NCBI GenBank assembly: GCA_019095985.1
Contig: CM032666.1
Coordinates: 4,789,216-4,853,215 of the forward strand
Origin: Streblospio benedicti
Taxonomy: Eukaryota > Annelida > Polychaeta > Spionida > Spionidae
Reading direction: 5' to 3'
DNA length: 64,000 bases
Position 1 is the stretch's first letter. Each line of letters opens with the position of its first letter. Below are positions 12,501 through 23,230 of the stretch, in pieces. A program made the position numbers and the translations under genes. The notes under the pieces were generated by a model that saw only the letters and a list, made by a program, of their open reading frames with translations, did not search any database and was not told the DNA's origin.

Positions 12501-14839
12501 TAGGCAAACAACTTCTGTCAAAACGTGATGAGAATTAAATGAAAAATAAAGAAACTATTGTGCAATTTGAATTGTTGACAGACGGCCAACAGACAACGGA
12601 CAGGTGAGCTAATAATGCGGAAATAAGATGTACACAAATTTTACGTCTGCTTGTATAACATCGAGGTGTGACTGGCCCTGCTCACCTGGGCAAACCGCGC
12701 CCGCGCTGCTCGCCCTCAATGACCAGGTTGTAGAGTGCCGAGCAGCTGTCCAGACACCGGCCTGTTTTCTCCTCGATGAAGTTCAAACACCTAGAGAAAA
12801 TTGGTACAATAATAATACTTCCAGCAAAACCCTGACCTCTCCCATTTAGTCACTAGTCCACTCGTCTAGACTAGAAGAAATTGGGGAGGACTAGTGCTGA
12901 ATTCAATTCACTGAGCCAAAACTTGTTTGGCAGCTCAACTTTAGGGGAGGACTAGTACCTTTTTAAAGTTACTAGTCCTGCTGAAGCCTAACAATTGAGG
13001 CCTTAACTGGGAGACTGAAAACCTCATGACAATTCTAAATATTGGCTATCTTTATTTTCATGATTCCTTTAAAAGATTAAGAATATCTGAATTCCAAAAA
13101 AACAAATTCTTTTTGAAATAGCTTGAAAATTTTTTTTTTTTTTTACATACCTATTACACAGATGAGTTGACGAGCATTCTAAACACTGCGAATCCGAACA
13201 TTTATCTGAAATGCACAGTTATTTGAATAGATACACTACAGAAGGGCCATCTAATTACTCTCATGTTTCAAATTGCGGTACAGTCTTCAATAAGGATGCA
13301 GGTTGGAAAATTGCTGCATTTTTAATAATAGCACGAGTTTAAATAAACATACGGGATGAAAATTCAATTGAAATCGAATAACAGTATGGGTTTCAATAAT
13401 AGTAGAGATCAGTTATTTGAGGTCAGATCAATCATTGTTCAATGAATGTGTATCATTTAATGAAAATGATTATTAGTAGTTTCTAAAAAAGCATAAGATC
13501 AACAGCGAACATATTTTGAATCACAGCTTTACGTAAAAATTATTGTGAACATTCAATAGTTGGGGACATCCCTTTTGATCCACAAGAGCACAACACGGGT
13601 GTGATTTTCCATAATGCAAACTGGAAAAGCAATAAATTTGAACACTGCTTTCCAAAACGTTATGAATCCTTTACGTTGTTCAAGAAGTATTCCAAGTTGA
13701 AAGCTCTTCTGATTCGAGAATACATTCTATCAGCACAATTCATGTATGGTGCCTAATAATCATAAAGGTTGACCAAGCTTGTCTCTTTTTAATAAGCGTA
13801 CAGACCCGAATAAAGCCATACAAGGTGAAATATTTTTGTAAAATAAATACCCATACAGGTACCGCAATTCGGAAAACGAGAGTAAAAATCAATTAATCAA
13901 ATCATAAGTTTATTTGGACAGGTCTTGATTATTTCTTATTGAGGGTGTGGCCTCACATTGAAATAAAATCTTATTAAATGTATACCAGTAACCTGCACAT
14001 ACTTTATCATAAAGTAATAATTTCATGTACTATCGAAGGATTTTTTAAAATAAATTCTGGTTTTTCACATACCTAGTTTGTTTTCTTTTGCAAACTGCTT
14101 TTGTAAATGTTTAAAATAATTTGATTCTCTATTCACATTAGCTGCAATTACTGTATATACCAAATTTAAGGAATCTCAAAGGCTATTTACCATCTAAGCA
14201 GTCTTCTCCATTACTACTTATTGAAAACCCCGGAACACAGGTGCATGTGCCCCCGACACACAGGCTGTTCCACCCACAGTCCTCATGGGATGTGCATAAC
14301 AATGTGCCTGAAAAATAAAAAGCCTGCTTAGTCATTTACCAGTACATACTGGGTGTATACTAGCTATATATAATACATGTACATTATCTGTATAACATAT
14401 TGATGACAGGAAGGAAAATCACAACAAAAATAAAATGGGGCTGATAATTCAATATAAGTATAAGGCTTCAATCTTAGCTGTACATGTATGATAATTTAAT
14501 ATGCAATTTTTTTTTTTCACATTTACAAACATTTTTATTCAGCAATTGTCATTGAATTGATTTTCTCCAAAATAAATTAAACACCCTTGAATATTTAATG
14601 CTCAGCCCTTGGACATGTATAAAACGTCAAGGTTATGTATTTTGAAATCATGTTTCAATTACATATTTATACTACTGAGATACCCGAAATGTTAAAATAA
14701 AGACAAAAACCTACATGCATGAAATGGATATATTTACATTACATACTTATTGAAACATACCATTAATGGATGATGCCAGAAAGAATAAACCCAAATACGT
14801 CAGCAGGCATACATTCGTAAATCTGCTTACAGCACTCAT
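6405..14839 (-). CDS. Single-pass membrane protein with EGF-like module, family not recognised
   Basis: Ten exons in transcript order: 14839-14761, 14307-14191, 13205-13151, 12790-12686, 10864-10750, 10364-10289, 8562-8400, 7626-7497, 7005-6881, 6534-6405. They encode a signal peptide (hydrophobic VCLLTYLGLFFLASS), an EGF-like module with six Cys, a second Cys-rich module, a membrane helix (YLAIILGACAGAILTALICL) after a Gly run, then a basic helical cytoplasmic tail, an acidic patch (DIGDDEDQID) and the end KRKASVV-stop. This looks like a type I plasma-membrane protein. Most junctions agree in phase; 12686/10864 and 10289/8562 do not, so at least two small exons are probably missing from this model. 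I do not recognise the family. Confidence 0.7.
6881..7005 (-). CDS. Membrane protein exon 9: acidic tail
   Basis: Reads SPHPSQRSYTTINSTFKPDL and QLDIGDDEDQIDHSTPRYKY. Acceptor ttgcacag, donor GTTAGT, phase 0 to 2. Ser/Thr/Tyr-rich and acidic, as in a regulated cytoplasmic tail. Confidence 0.7.
7497..7626 (-). CDS. Membrane protein exon 8 (also duplicated at 3548-3677)
   Basis: Reads NIVHQLGRVLTVLTDHKAP, then MPDDGHALLVWAEKVLTQF. Acceptor catcttag, donor GTGAGT, phase 2 to 0. Lies inside copy 2 of the 1 kb duplication. Confidence 0.75.
8208..8332. mobile_element. Short inverted-repeat element (MITE-like), 125 bp
   Basis: Exact 29-bp arms at 8208-8236 and 8304-8332 (starting aaaacagaacaaattatg). 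A degraded version sits at the same place in the other duplication copy (about 4257-4380), so insertion predates the duplication. Confidence 0.55.
8400..8562 (-). CDS. Membrane protein exon 7: cytoplasmic domain
   Basis: GC-rich exon reading GVRSHYARHLEELRPHRQDF and LAMHAAAKLRLTRLTATDSQ, ending RAATY-R. Probably alpha-helical. Donor GTCAGT, in phase with exon 8. Its last bases are also present, damaged, in the duplicate near 4440-4490. Confidence 0.75.
8652..8746. repeat. Foldback, arms about 32 bp
   Basis: 8652-8683 and 8715-8746 are reverse complements with one or two differences, around an A/G-rich loop. The similarity extends weakly outward. Lies in the intron upstream of exon 7. Confidence 0.7.
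8760..10280. other. Intron sequence of the membrane-protein gene
   Basis: AT-rich. No exon found, though the phase break between exons 6 and 7 suggests that a small one may be hidden here. Confidence 0.4.
10289..10364 (-). CDS. Membrane protein exon 6: basic cytoplasmic helix
   Basis: Reads SDRKSRLEFMQKMMDKQRRE and KDSQLR, in phase with the membrane exon. Highly charged and helical, as expected just inside the membrane. Donor GTAAGA. The phase does not fit 8562, so a further exon is likely. Confidence 0.7.
10750..10864 (-). CDS. Membrane protein exon 5: transmembrane helix
   Basis: A Gly run and VNKTY, with a possible N-glycosylation site (NKT), lead into about 22 hydrophobic residues (LAIILGACAGAILTALICLI) and then the stop-transfer basic stretch YWKLKTA. 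Acceptor tctgctag, donor GTATAC. Confidence 0.75.
11300..11731. mobile_element. Tc1/mariner-like MITE with TA target site
   Basis: The ends read CTATGCGGACCCTAATAA and its reverse complement, matching over 18-19 bases, and each is flanked by TA (11298-11299 and 11732-11733). The 432 bp between have no coding capacity. Lies in an intron of the membrane-protein gene. Confidence 0.75.
12160..12620. repeat. Diverged tandem repeat, about three units of 150 bp
   Basis: The phrases cctggggc...atgattcaa, gatcatataggcat and gagtaaatttggtga recur near 12177, 12315 and 12440. The block ends with gacagacggcc...ggacaggtgagctaat, a tail I associate with repeats in bivalve genomes. Confidence 0.65.
12686..12790 (-). 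CDS. Membrane protein exon 4: Cys-rich
   Basis: Reads RCLNFIEEKTGRCLDSC, then a stretch with SALYNLVIEGEQRGRG. GC-rich against AT-rich flanks. Donor GTGAGC. It leaves phase 2, whereas the membrane exon needs phase 1, so an exon between 10864 and 12686 seems to be missing from this model. Confidence 0.65.
13151..13205 (-). CDS. Membrane protein exon 3: Cys-rich
   Basis: Short exon of 55 nt reading DKCSDSQCLECSSTHLCN, in phase with its neighbours; acceptor atttcag, donor GTATGT. Together with exon 4 it gives eight cysteines in a compact furin- or PSI-like arrangement. Confidence 0.7.
13258..13882. mobile_element. TA-flanked inverted-repeat element, 625 bp
   Basis: The ends (CTCTC...TTGCGGTAC and GTACCGCAATTC...GAGAG) match as inverted repeats over about 25 positions with a few differences, with TA on each side (13256-13257, 13883-13884). 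No coding frame inside. Tc1/mariner-type non-autonomous element by inference. Confidence 0.6.
13895..13960 (-). mobile_element. LINE 3' tip, very short
   Basis: The minus strand reads EATPSIRNNQDLSK, resembling the extreme C-terminal region of the LINE remnant at 54941-55080. It abuts the end of the inverted-repeat element at 13882. Confidence 0.3.
14191..14307 (-). CDS. Membrane protein exon 2: EGF-like module
   Basis: Reads GTLLCTSHEDCGWNSLCVGG, then TCTCVPGFSISSNGEDCLDG. Six cysteines in EGF-like spacing (C-x5-C-x5-C-x4-C-x-C-xn-C). Acceptor ttttcag, donor GTAAAT, phase 1 to 1, as EGF-module exons commonly are. Confidence 0.8.
14761..14839 (-). CDS. Membrane protein exon 1: start codon and signal peptide
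   Basis: The ATG follows directly on a tgttttcag acceptor, so an untranslated exon must lie upstream. The residues MSAVSRFTNVCLLTYLGLFF then LASSIN form a classic signal peptide, with GTATGT as donor. Phase 1 out, which fits the next exon. Confidence 0.75.
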
Positions 14840-15044
14840 CTGAAAACAAGTTTAATAAATAGTGTGTAGGGTACAATTTCATACATTGTATATCACACAG
14901 AATCAGGGCTACTGATAAATATTCTATCTCCCGAGGCGGCTATCTGTGTTATTGTTGATAGAATTTTCTTGATGTATCACTTCTCTTCCTATTTTATGCT
15001 ATGTAAATGGCCTTTGATTTCAATGAATCAAATGCAAATTGGAA

Positions 15045-15545
15045 TTGTTCAGTTTATGTGTTCGCAAATGAACAAATCTAGACTGAGATTCTTATGTCAT
15101 TTTGTTCATAAATAATAGAAATATATGAAATATTTTACCAGATTATCAAAATATAATCACTGTTCTATCACTTCACAATACTATGAGTAGCAGCTTCGTT
15201 ACATAATTACTATAATTTCTGATTTTTATTTTGGTGATCTTTCCAGCTGTTTACGTTCGACATTTAAAACATAGCTCAAACTATATATGGGCAGGTCATA
15301 TGAGCTGCCATTGTGACTCACGTAAAACGTCTCCCCATTTGAAAACATCACTCAACAGTTTGAATGAATTATAGTTACTGATGTTCAAGAGCATATATCT
15401 ATATTAAAACTTATTGTTTCATTAAGTAAACATACAGCAAATTAATCTCTCGATTGTTATCTATTACTACGTTCTGTTATTGCGATCCCGTGGAGATATA
15501 CGTAATAATCAACCATACCTAGGATGTGCCCATAATTTGAGCACT
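15045..15545 (-). mobile_element. Copy of a dispersed inverted-repeat element (family also at 58658-59161)
   Basis: Aligns in reverse orientation along most of the element at 58658-59161. Near-identical stretches include 15085-15175 with 59030-59110 (…ataatagaaatatatgaaat…) and 15490-15530 with 58680-58735 (…atatctccacggga…). It lies in the 5' flank of the membrane-protein gene, where its untranslated exon and promoter should be. Confidence 0.7.
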
Positions 15546-15601
15546 GCCACTAGATGTAGATCTAGTCTAGATCTACGTTTTTTATTGAATCACTTTCCGG
15601 A

Positions 15602-15767
15602 AGTTCTATCCCAGTTTTACCATAAATAGAAACTTGCAGTAACAAACATCACCATGTGCACAGTATTTTCCTATATAGCCTAACATGTGTTAGACAAAGT
15701 GTTTATACTGTTTTAATCTCTATTTGTTTCTGCAAGTTTCTATTTATGGTAAACCTGGGATAGAACT
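15602..15767. repeat. Foldback, 38-bp arms with one mismatch
   Basis: Arms 15602-15639 and 15730-15767 (agttctatcccag...) with a 90-base spacer. Probably a small foldback transposon. Confidence 0.8.
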
Positions 15768-15769
15768 AT

Positions 15770-18700
15770 TAAAATATAGCTATAGCTAGACGTTTCTATT
15801 TTGGGGTTGTCTGATATTAGGAGTAATAATTAAATAAAATAAATAACTAAATATGACATAGATTGATAAATAGATAAATATGACGGGAAAACCTGTTTCA
15901 TGTCATTTCCCCCCGTGTCTATTTACAATTTACAACTGTCAACATGTTTGATGTTATGCTTGACTGCACAAGAAAAAGCTTATTCAAAAGTAACTTAGTC
16001 TGGGATGGACAACTTCATGAATTAAGAAAAAACTAACGCCTATTATGTTTACCATAGATTATGTACTGGGCGTATTTCTCATCCAGTCAACCTCTGAATA
16101 TAGACAGTATATCTACATTTTGATATTATTCAACATTTCTTGCAACTAGTCTTTATTTACATCCGGGTTGCCATTTGCTGTTCTATTTATACCTTTTACC
16201 CCTCGTCATTCATATACACAGAATATATTTAATAGCTCATCAATTTGGTAAATAATCTATTTTTGTGTGAAAAGAAATCAGTAAACTACTTTAAATATCT
16301 AAATGTTATATTCAAGGCAATAAACGTAATATGACCTTTGGCTGTTCTCTTCATACTCCCTCTGTTCACCGGCTGAATAAGGAATATCCTCTATCAGGAT
16401 TTCGCTCTTCGTACAATAAAGTCAAATTGAAGTACAAACCTCAAACAATAGAGGCTGATACAGGATGCAGTCGCCATATTGATGTGTAGGTCTGCCATTT
16501 CCTCAAAATTTACACCAACGCAAGAAGAAAATCACAAATATTTATGTTCAGGTACGGTAATTTAAATAGCAAATCCCATGACGAAAATTTCATACTAGTT
16601 GCTTATGCCAGTATAATATCTAATCTAGTTTTTATCCCCTAAGTTAGACATAGCAGCTATTATTTAAAGGTCAACACAATCAACAAAGACCAATGATGTC
16701 AAATATTGTCATGCAATATCAAAATTAAAGTCTATTTTACTATGTTATTTACTCTCTCTTTACGACGTTATATGAGGAACGATACGTTTGACCTAACCCA
16801 TAAGAATTCCAAGTATTTTCCTCAGTACAGCCTTATGCTGTGAGTGATGAATCGTCTGATCTACATTTGTTTACATCGTACTTTTTATTTCATCACACCG
16901 CAAGCTGAAGAAATTAGGGTGGGGACGTTTATCTACTAGACAGACAGCGAAATTATTTACATGAGAATTGTAACCTCTGTAATTGCTAGTTGTACCTAAA
17001 TATTGCTTAATAGTATTTGTTAAACGAATGGATTACCGTCTCAAACAATTATGATGTAATTCTTCATTTTTCAATTCTGTGTCCTGAGACCTGACACAGT
17101 AAGTACTTGACAAGTTCACATATTGTTGAAAACTGCTATTTTTATGGTTTAAATAATAGAGACAGACTATAGCAATCGGTGCATTCCTGAATCCAGATAG
17201 AGATTGTCATATAGTACTTACAGGAAGATACTTCCCGTGGCTTGAGATTTGAATTAGGAATTTGCCAGTTTGGTTTACACTTTTGCCAGTGTCTGTTTTA
17301 CATGAGCGTATATTTACATGAACATCTCAATAGTGCTGATATTTGATACAAATTATATTAGGAGGTACATTTAAGTGAGCATGGTAGAGAAGCAGGGTTT
17401 TGATAAAATTATTGTATATCATTTGTAAGGTTCTAGTCTCTCATTAACTCATACTTGAGTGGTTCAAATATATATTATGTGATTTTATTATTTGAAAATT
17501 TATGTCATTTACATGTTAGAATTTGAGACTATAATAAAGGAATAAATAAATATATATATATAAATATATATATAATATGTAATGATGTATATCTGCGCAA
17601 TATACAAGCATTCTAATCGGCTTTTTTCAAGCACTAATTACTCATATTTTCACGTACAAAACCCCGACAAGTCATGTGTCGTCTGAACGAGGAAAGCCTG
17701 CTCTTTCCATTCAATAAGAAATATCCACATAAAATATTCCAAATAAGGTAATCAGTAGGCAGCCTTGAGATTGTGCGTTGTTGCCACCTATCCGAACTTC
17801 ATTTTTTTTACAAAGGCTACTCTCGATCTGCGTGCACTATATCGGTGTTTGAAATGTGACGGCAAAGTGAGTTCAGTGATTTGGTTGCTTTTACCCAGTG
17901 GAAGAGACGGAAATCTTATTGGAAATGGTGGCATGTTTAAATCAGCCCGTACGCGAGATATTTGTGAATGGAATCGATTATCATTGTCACAATAACATAC
18001 CCATCAAGAATTCACGTATAAAACTAATTATAAATCAATTAACCTATGCACTGAAGGATATTTCTCAGATGACAAGCATAGTGTGATAATCGCAATAATT
18101 TGTGAGTCCTGTCAGCGATTTTGTCATTTGATTTGATAGTCCGCGGTTGGACCACTCGCATTGCAAACAACTTTAAAGATGTTTCTATTATATATCCTAT
18201 GCGTCCTATATATTTATTATATATCGTCGAAGTAAGCCGTTGTATATTTATAATCCTATCGTTTGCGTGGTATTTGATGACAATGTCATGACCAGTCATA
18301 ATATTATAGAAGCAAAAAAGAAATATCTACATTAAAATGCAAACGCCGTGAAGTGGGCGTGGCCCCCATTGTTGTTGTTTTTATTCTGAGGCAAATCCGT
18401 GCCTATAGGCTTCTTGTCGCCGATTCCAGTGTTATTTTCCTGTCAAAAGCTTACAGTACTGATAAGAATTATTGACAGGGAATATTAAATTCTATTCGCC
18501 TGTGTTCTGTGTTTTCATTTTTCTGCGGTAAATTCTGCTTCCATACTTTGGATCCAGTGACAGATTCGGAAAAATGCATAGTTTACCTTTAAAATTTTGC
18601 CTTCTGTTACATTTCTCAAAATTCGCACCATTCTCTTCGTATCATTAGTTTCAAACAATTTCCCAATGCATGTTGTGGCTACCGTCTTATCCACCACCTC

Positions 18701-20060
18701 TTCACACTTCAAAAATTCAATAGATTCAAGTTACACTAAATTAAATGTTATTCCCTAATATTTTCGTGTTCTAACAACACCTCTTCAGGAGAAAAATATA
18801 TACAAATATGTAGGCTACAATAATGCTGACAGTTTTCGGAAGCTCTTGACCAATCAAATCATCAGGGGCCAAAAAAGTTCAGCAGTCAGTCAAACAAAGC
18901 AGTACGTAATCCGTATGAGGATGTTCATAGAAATACGGTGCACGTTATTAATTGGTGGATTGACGTTTGAAAGTATACGTGGAGCGCACAGCGTTTTACT
19001 CTAGTCGCCAGTTTTATCATAAACATCCTTTATGAAAACAAACTGATCTTCTGCCACTAAAAGGAGCTCAGTTGGCCCACGGCTTATACCATGAACATGG
19101 ACTTTGAAGGCTGTGTGAATGCCATGAAACCCAAGATGATTGACTCTTTGATTCGAATAATTTGCAAAAATCAAAATCGAACGTAGCACAAATTTGTTTT
19201 TTTTATTTTTATTTTGCTATATCATCCCATGGCAGTATAAATGGGGAAGTTTGTTACCCTTCTTGTTGCATAATGCTATTTTATAGTGCAGCAAATAAAC
19301 TTGAAACAGTAATTTTAAATGACACATAACCAAAATAAGATCGCAGAACAGTTGTGTGATCCCAGCCCGAGGCCTAAAACGAATTTGCGAAGAACACGAA
19401 AAAATTCTCGAATTTACAAAATTGACTTCATGTGCCATTCTTAAAATTTGAATGATTCTTTTTTCTCAGAGACGCCCGTCCAGGTCCTGCTTAGCTGCCG
19501 TGGATCGTATACGCTGAAACCATTACGGGAGGCGCAGCACTTTGCATTCTCCCCAGTGGTTCTTCGAGAAGAACTGGTTGCGGGTGGCTTCTGGAGCCCG
19601 ACGACTTCCGACTCGCTCTAGCAATTTTTGGACCATGCGCTTTGGGCAGGGGTGCGCTGGGGCCGTCACCCAAGAGGGCAGGACCCCCATTAACTTCCTA
19701 CCGAACTAGCCATTTCGAGACCTTGCGCTTTTGCCGGTGGACGTTGGATGCTATGCTGTTATAAAGTGCATGTATATAGTTTTATTTTTTAGGAAATAGC
19801 TTTAGAAATTTACTGTTTTCATGGGTGAAATGGTCTTACCAGCTGTGCGATTGTTAGAACAGCCAAAGTTGTTGAATCTATGAAGCAATAGTTATACCCC
19901 CTCTCGGCAATAATTGCACTCGATGACGTCACCGTCTTATCGTCATATGCCACCATATTGAAATATTTCGGACTACAGAAATAGGACAAGCTGCATATTT
20001 TCCAATATTTAGAATAAATCATTTCACAATGAATGCAGGTCTGACCATGTTTCTGACAGT
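15770..20060. other. Intergenic, no gene seen
   Basis: Region between the divergent membrane-protein and epsin genes. Short open frames (such as 17765-17995 and 18039-18299) have no splice context or recognisable protein. An AT microsatellite lies at about 17546-17580 and a GC-rich patch at 19460-19760. Confidence 0.4.
19460..19760. other. GC-rich patch with a 5S-like internal-control stretch
   Basis: Compositionally unlike its AT-rich surroundings. On the minus strand, GGCAGCTAAGCAGG near 19485-19503 resembles the 5S rRNA internal control region, and gttctt-cgag-aagaac near 19558-19573 forms a hairpin. The remainder does not read as 5S rRNA or as any RNA I can recall. It might be a pol III-derived repeat or a structured RNA. 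Confidence 0.25.
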
Positions 20061-20072
20061 GACAGTGATGAG

Positions 20073-21262
20073 CAGCGATGTAAATAGATTATGAATAGGG
20101 TGAGTCCTTTGGATTCGCAACTTCAATTTAGATGGGTCCCAGGAAAATTTGATGAGTCCCAAATGATATAATAGCTTATCAAATCTATTCATTTTACAAA
20201 TGTATACAGAGATTCTACAGATAGACTCAATGAAAAATTTGATGGAGGGGGGGCTATTTACAAAATCTGGCAGGGTATCCTCCAATAACTCTGTGTTTTT
20301 CATCAGAACTTTTCATATTTATAGTACTCATTCAGAAAAGACGGTCTAGTTCCTTTATTTTCACCATTATAAATAAAGACACGCACAGCATCACATTCGA
20401 TTTTGACCATTTTGAGTAATTGCTGATTCATTTGACAGCTTCCAACAAACAAGGGAAAGCGATTTTAAATGTGAGGCTGATATCAGTAGTAATTTTAATT
20501 GTAGCTACCTTTATTGAAGATACTCAAGAAACACGTTATGAACCAACCATATTTCATACTAATATATTTTTTTTCTTGCAATATTATGGACCAAAAAGCG
20601 TGTTCAAACTATGATTACTTCATTGGCGTGGACTTTTTACAACTAGACTTATTATCCCGGGAAAGTCATCAATCGCTTTTGTAAGTAAAAAGCTCATACA
20701 TATCCGATGTCCACTGTTGTTGTTGCAGTTTGGATAAATACCTTTTTTTGAGTTCCATATGCATTATTGTATCAGACAAACATTAAATAAATAATATAAC
20801 ATTTTCCAACAAAAATATTACAAATTAGTCTTTCATTATGCATAAATTCACCTGACATGTTACGCCGCTATTCGATTGATCAATTAATTCATGGCGCCGG
20901 CAATTTTCTATTTTCATGAAACCTATTTGCCAGCATATTTTTAAATCTAGTTGCCCCATTAGTTAGCATTTGTCAGTGGTTTTACTGGCGTAGTAAAATA
21001 AGATGCTGTGTTGCTGAATCGTAGCTGCACGCAGCATTTATCAAGGGTAATTTTTTCTCAGGCGCTGCCGTGCATTTTAAGCCAACAACAAACATGGCGG
21101 TCACCAGATTCGTGGGGGAAAAGTTGAAATATGAGCTTATTTTAATGGTTTTATGACTTTAAATTGACATGCGTCCACGGGGACGCCGCGGTGAAATCAT
21201 GATGCGTCCCTAGAGTTTATAATGTGTCAGGGACGCGGGACGCAGACCTATTTACATCACTG
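20073..21262. mobile_element. hAT-like non-autonomous element, about 1.2 kb
   Basis: The ends CAGCGATGTAAATAG and CTATTTACATCACTG are inverted repeats with one difference, and gatgag is found directly outside each end (20067-20072 and 21263-21268). CAG...CTG termini are usual for hAT elements. No transposase frame is apparent. Confidence 0.5.
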
Positions 21263-22356
21263 GATGAGGAAGCTATTCCATCCAACCCATCGTCTGCAAA
21301 ATTTTGCAAAGCTGTAAATTCTTTAATATATCCTGTGAATAACTCACGGACTGCAATTCACACAACTACGGCAAGGATACAAACCCAGGCTCAAACATAC
21401 CAACTATACAGGAGCTCCTTCAGATAGATTCAATGAAAAATTTGACAAATCTCTGTTTATAGCTATTTACAATGTCTGGTTCTTTCTGTCCATCCAACAT
21501 TATGCGGTCACAGTGAAAAAATCAAAGTACTTAGCGTACTGAAAAAGCCAGCAAAGTATGAAATGAGATATATAAATCTACTGTGGTAGATTTAATACCA
21601 AACCCGGGAGTGAACAAACACAATACAACAACTAAAACGGCACGAAAACGGACGGATCTACATTATCCGGATTTCCCAACAAAACAAGAATGGAAACGAA
21701 GATTTTAACTTTGAGGCTTGATTCATCGGCTGTCGTAAGATGGATTTGAGCGGGACGAAGTGCACATTGTCCGCCATGCCGAGCTCTTTCCAATGATGTA
21801 TAGTTTGTGTCTATAGCACTAGAACTGGTAATACTACGACCCGAAATGCACCCCATATCAATGCGCGGACTGATTGCGGTATCGTAGTGATTACTGCAGT
21901 TACTGCAGTCAACTTCTGGGAAAGCTAACTCGGTGACTAAAAGCTCAGCAGCTTTCGTTGCTGGCTTAAAAACAGTGTCAAGTTAGTCTATGGATAAACA
22001 GAAAGATATTCCATATGCGATTATTGTTTGTGATAATAAATAAATAATTCATTTTCATTTCCTCACGCACAAAATAGTCTATGTAGGAGACGGGCCAACT
22101 AGTGTCTTTCTGAATGTTACTTCCGACTTGTCGAAATGAATTGATGGCGACATACATCAGGTATTTGGAAATTATTCTAGACCCATGAACCCATAATCCC
22201 GCATCACTGATGTTTAGGCCGCGTCCCACTAGTTTCTGCGTATAGTCAACGGATAAATTCTAGGCATTTCCAGGCAAAAAGATTTATACGTCAAGCATCT
22301 GCTGATAGATAATCCCTTTTGACATTAAATGATTTTTTTCCCCTAGCGCATAAAAA

Positions 22357-22470
22357 AGCAGACAGTGAAAGCAAGGTCAGCGTAACCCCGACGCACAACT
22401 GACACACACAAAAATACGTCTGGGTGTGATGTGCGTCAGGGTTACGTTGACCTTGCATTCACTGTCTGCT
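22357..22470. repeat. Foldback, arms about 39 bp
   Basis: Arms 22357-22395 and 22431-22470 (agcagacagtgaaagcaagg...) are reverse complements with few differences and a 35-base loop. Lies upstream of the candidate first epsin exon. Confidence 0.75.
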
Positions 22471-23114
22471 ACCCACTGAACATACGTCTACAATACGTTG
22501 AACGCCTGCTGAATGTATGCCATTGCTGTGCTCGCATGTCGGTTCGTTTTATCGCCCATGGCTAAAGATTCTAAAGATTGGTGAAAGATTTTGCTTACTC
22601 TTTCGCCAATGTGGCGACTCATTTTCAGTCAAGAAAAATTCGTAAAAAACGAATTTTGTCAGCTAAATCAAGACTTAAATGTCAGAACGCCACTATGAGA
22701 TTATCATTCTAGTTGACAACATTTCGGTTGGAACGCCGTTCGCGCAATGACAACAAAGATCGCTGCGTCCATACACACGAAAATGCGAGGAATTTACTTG
22801 AATCAAACCAATATTTTGCATATTAATATATTATCAGTTGTATTGTGAAAGTATCGCGGCATAGACCGCCATATCGACACTTTCATCGTGAGTAAATAAA
22901 ACGTGATTCAACTATGCATTGGTATATGTTTTCACATCTAGCAACCGGCGAGCATATGTTTTTAGAACTATCTCAATATTATTGCAAATTTCATGGATTA
23001 AACGTTCGTTTGTGCTTCTTAATAATAAAGAATTAAGGCTGGTAGAATCGGTAAGTTTTTAATAATAAGTGTAGTCGTGTGCGCCGTTTGAATCTCACAA
23101 TGTAATGATAAAAT

Positions 23115-23230
23115 ATGAGCGAAAATGAAAGTAGATCCCCACTCGCTCTTCACTCCCCCGGTGTGACACCTGCCAACGCGGGCAGCCCGATGGCGGAGCA
23201 CAGAGAGGTTTCAAACGGAGACGTGCATAG
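23115..23230 (+). CDS. Candidate first exon or upstream ORF of the epsin gene
   Basis: The open frame MSENESRSPLALHSPGVTPA continues through NAGSPMAEHREVSNGDVH to an AG|GTATCC donor. Its composition (Ser/Pro-rich, GC-richer) looks coding. If joined to the acceptor at 32624 the frame runs RFHHAPISGPPPLSHLCHQ and stops 75 bases before the ENTH ATG, so it would be a 58-codon upstream ORF. It may instead be the first exon of another transcript. No partner exon was found between 23231 and 32623. Confidence 0.35.

Noticed and set aside
17546-17580. AT-rich alternating tract as a possible regulatory element
   Set aside because: An ordinary microsatellite, with nothing to tie it to a gene.
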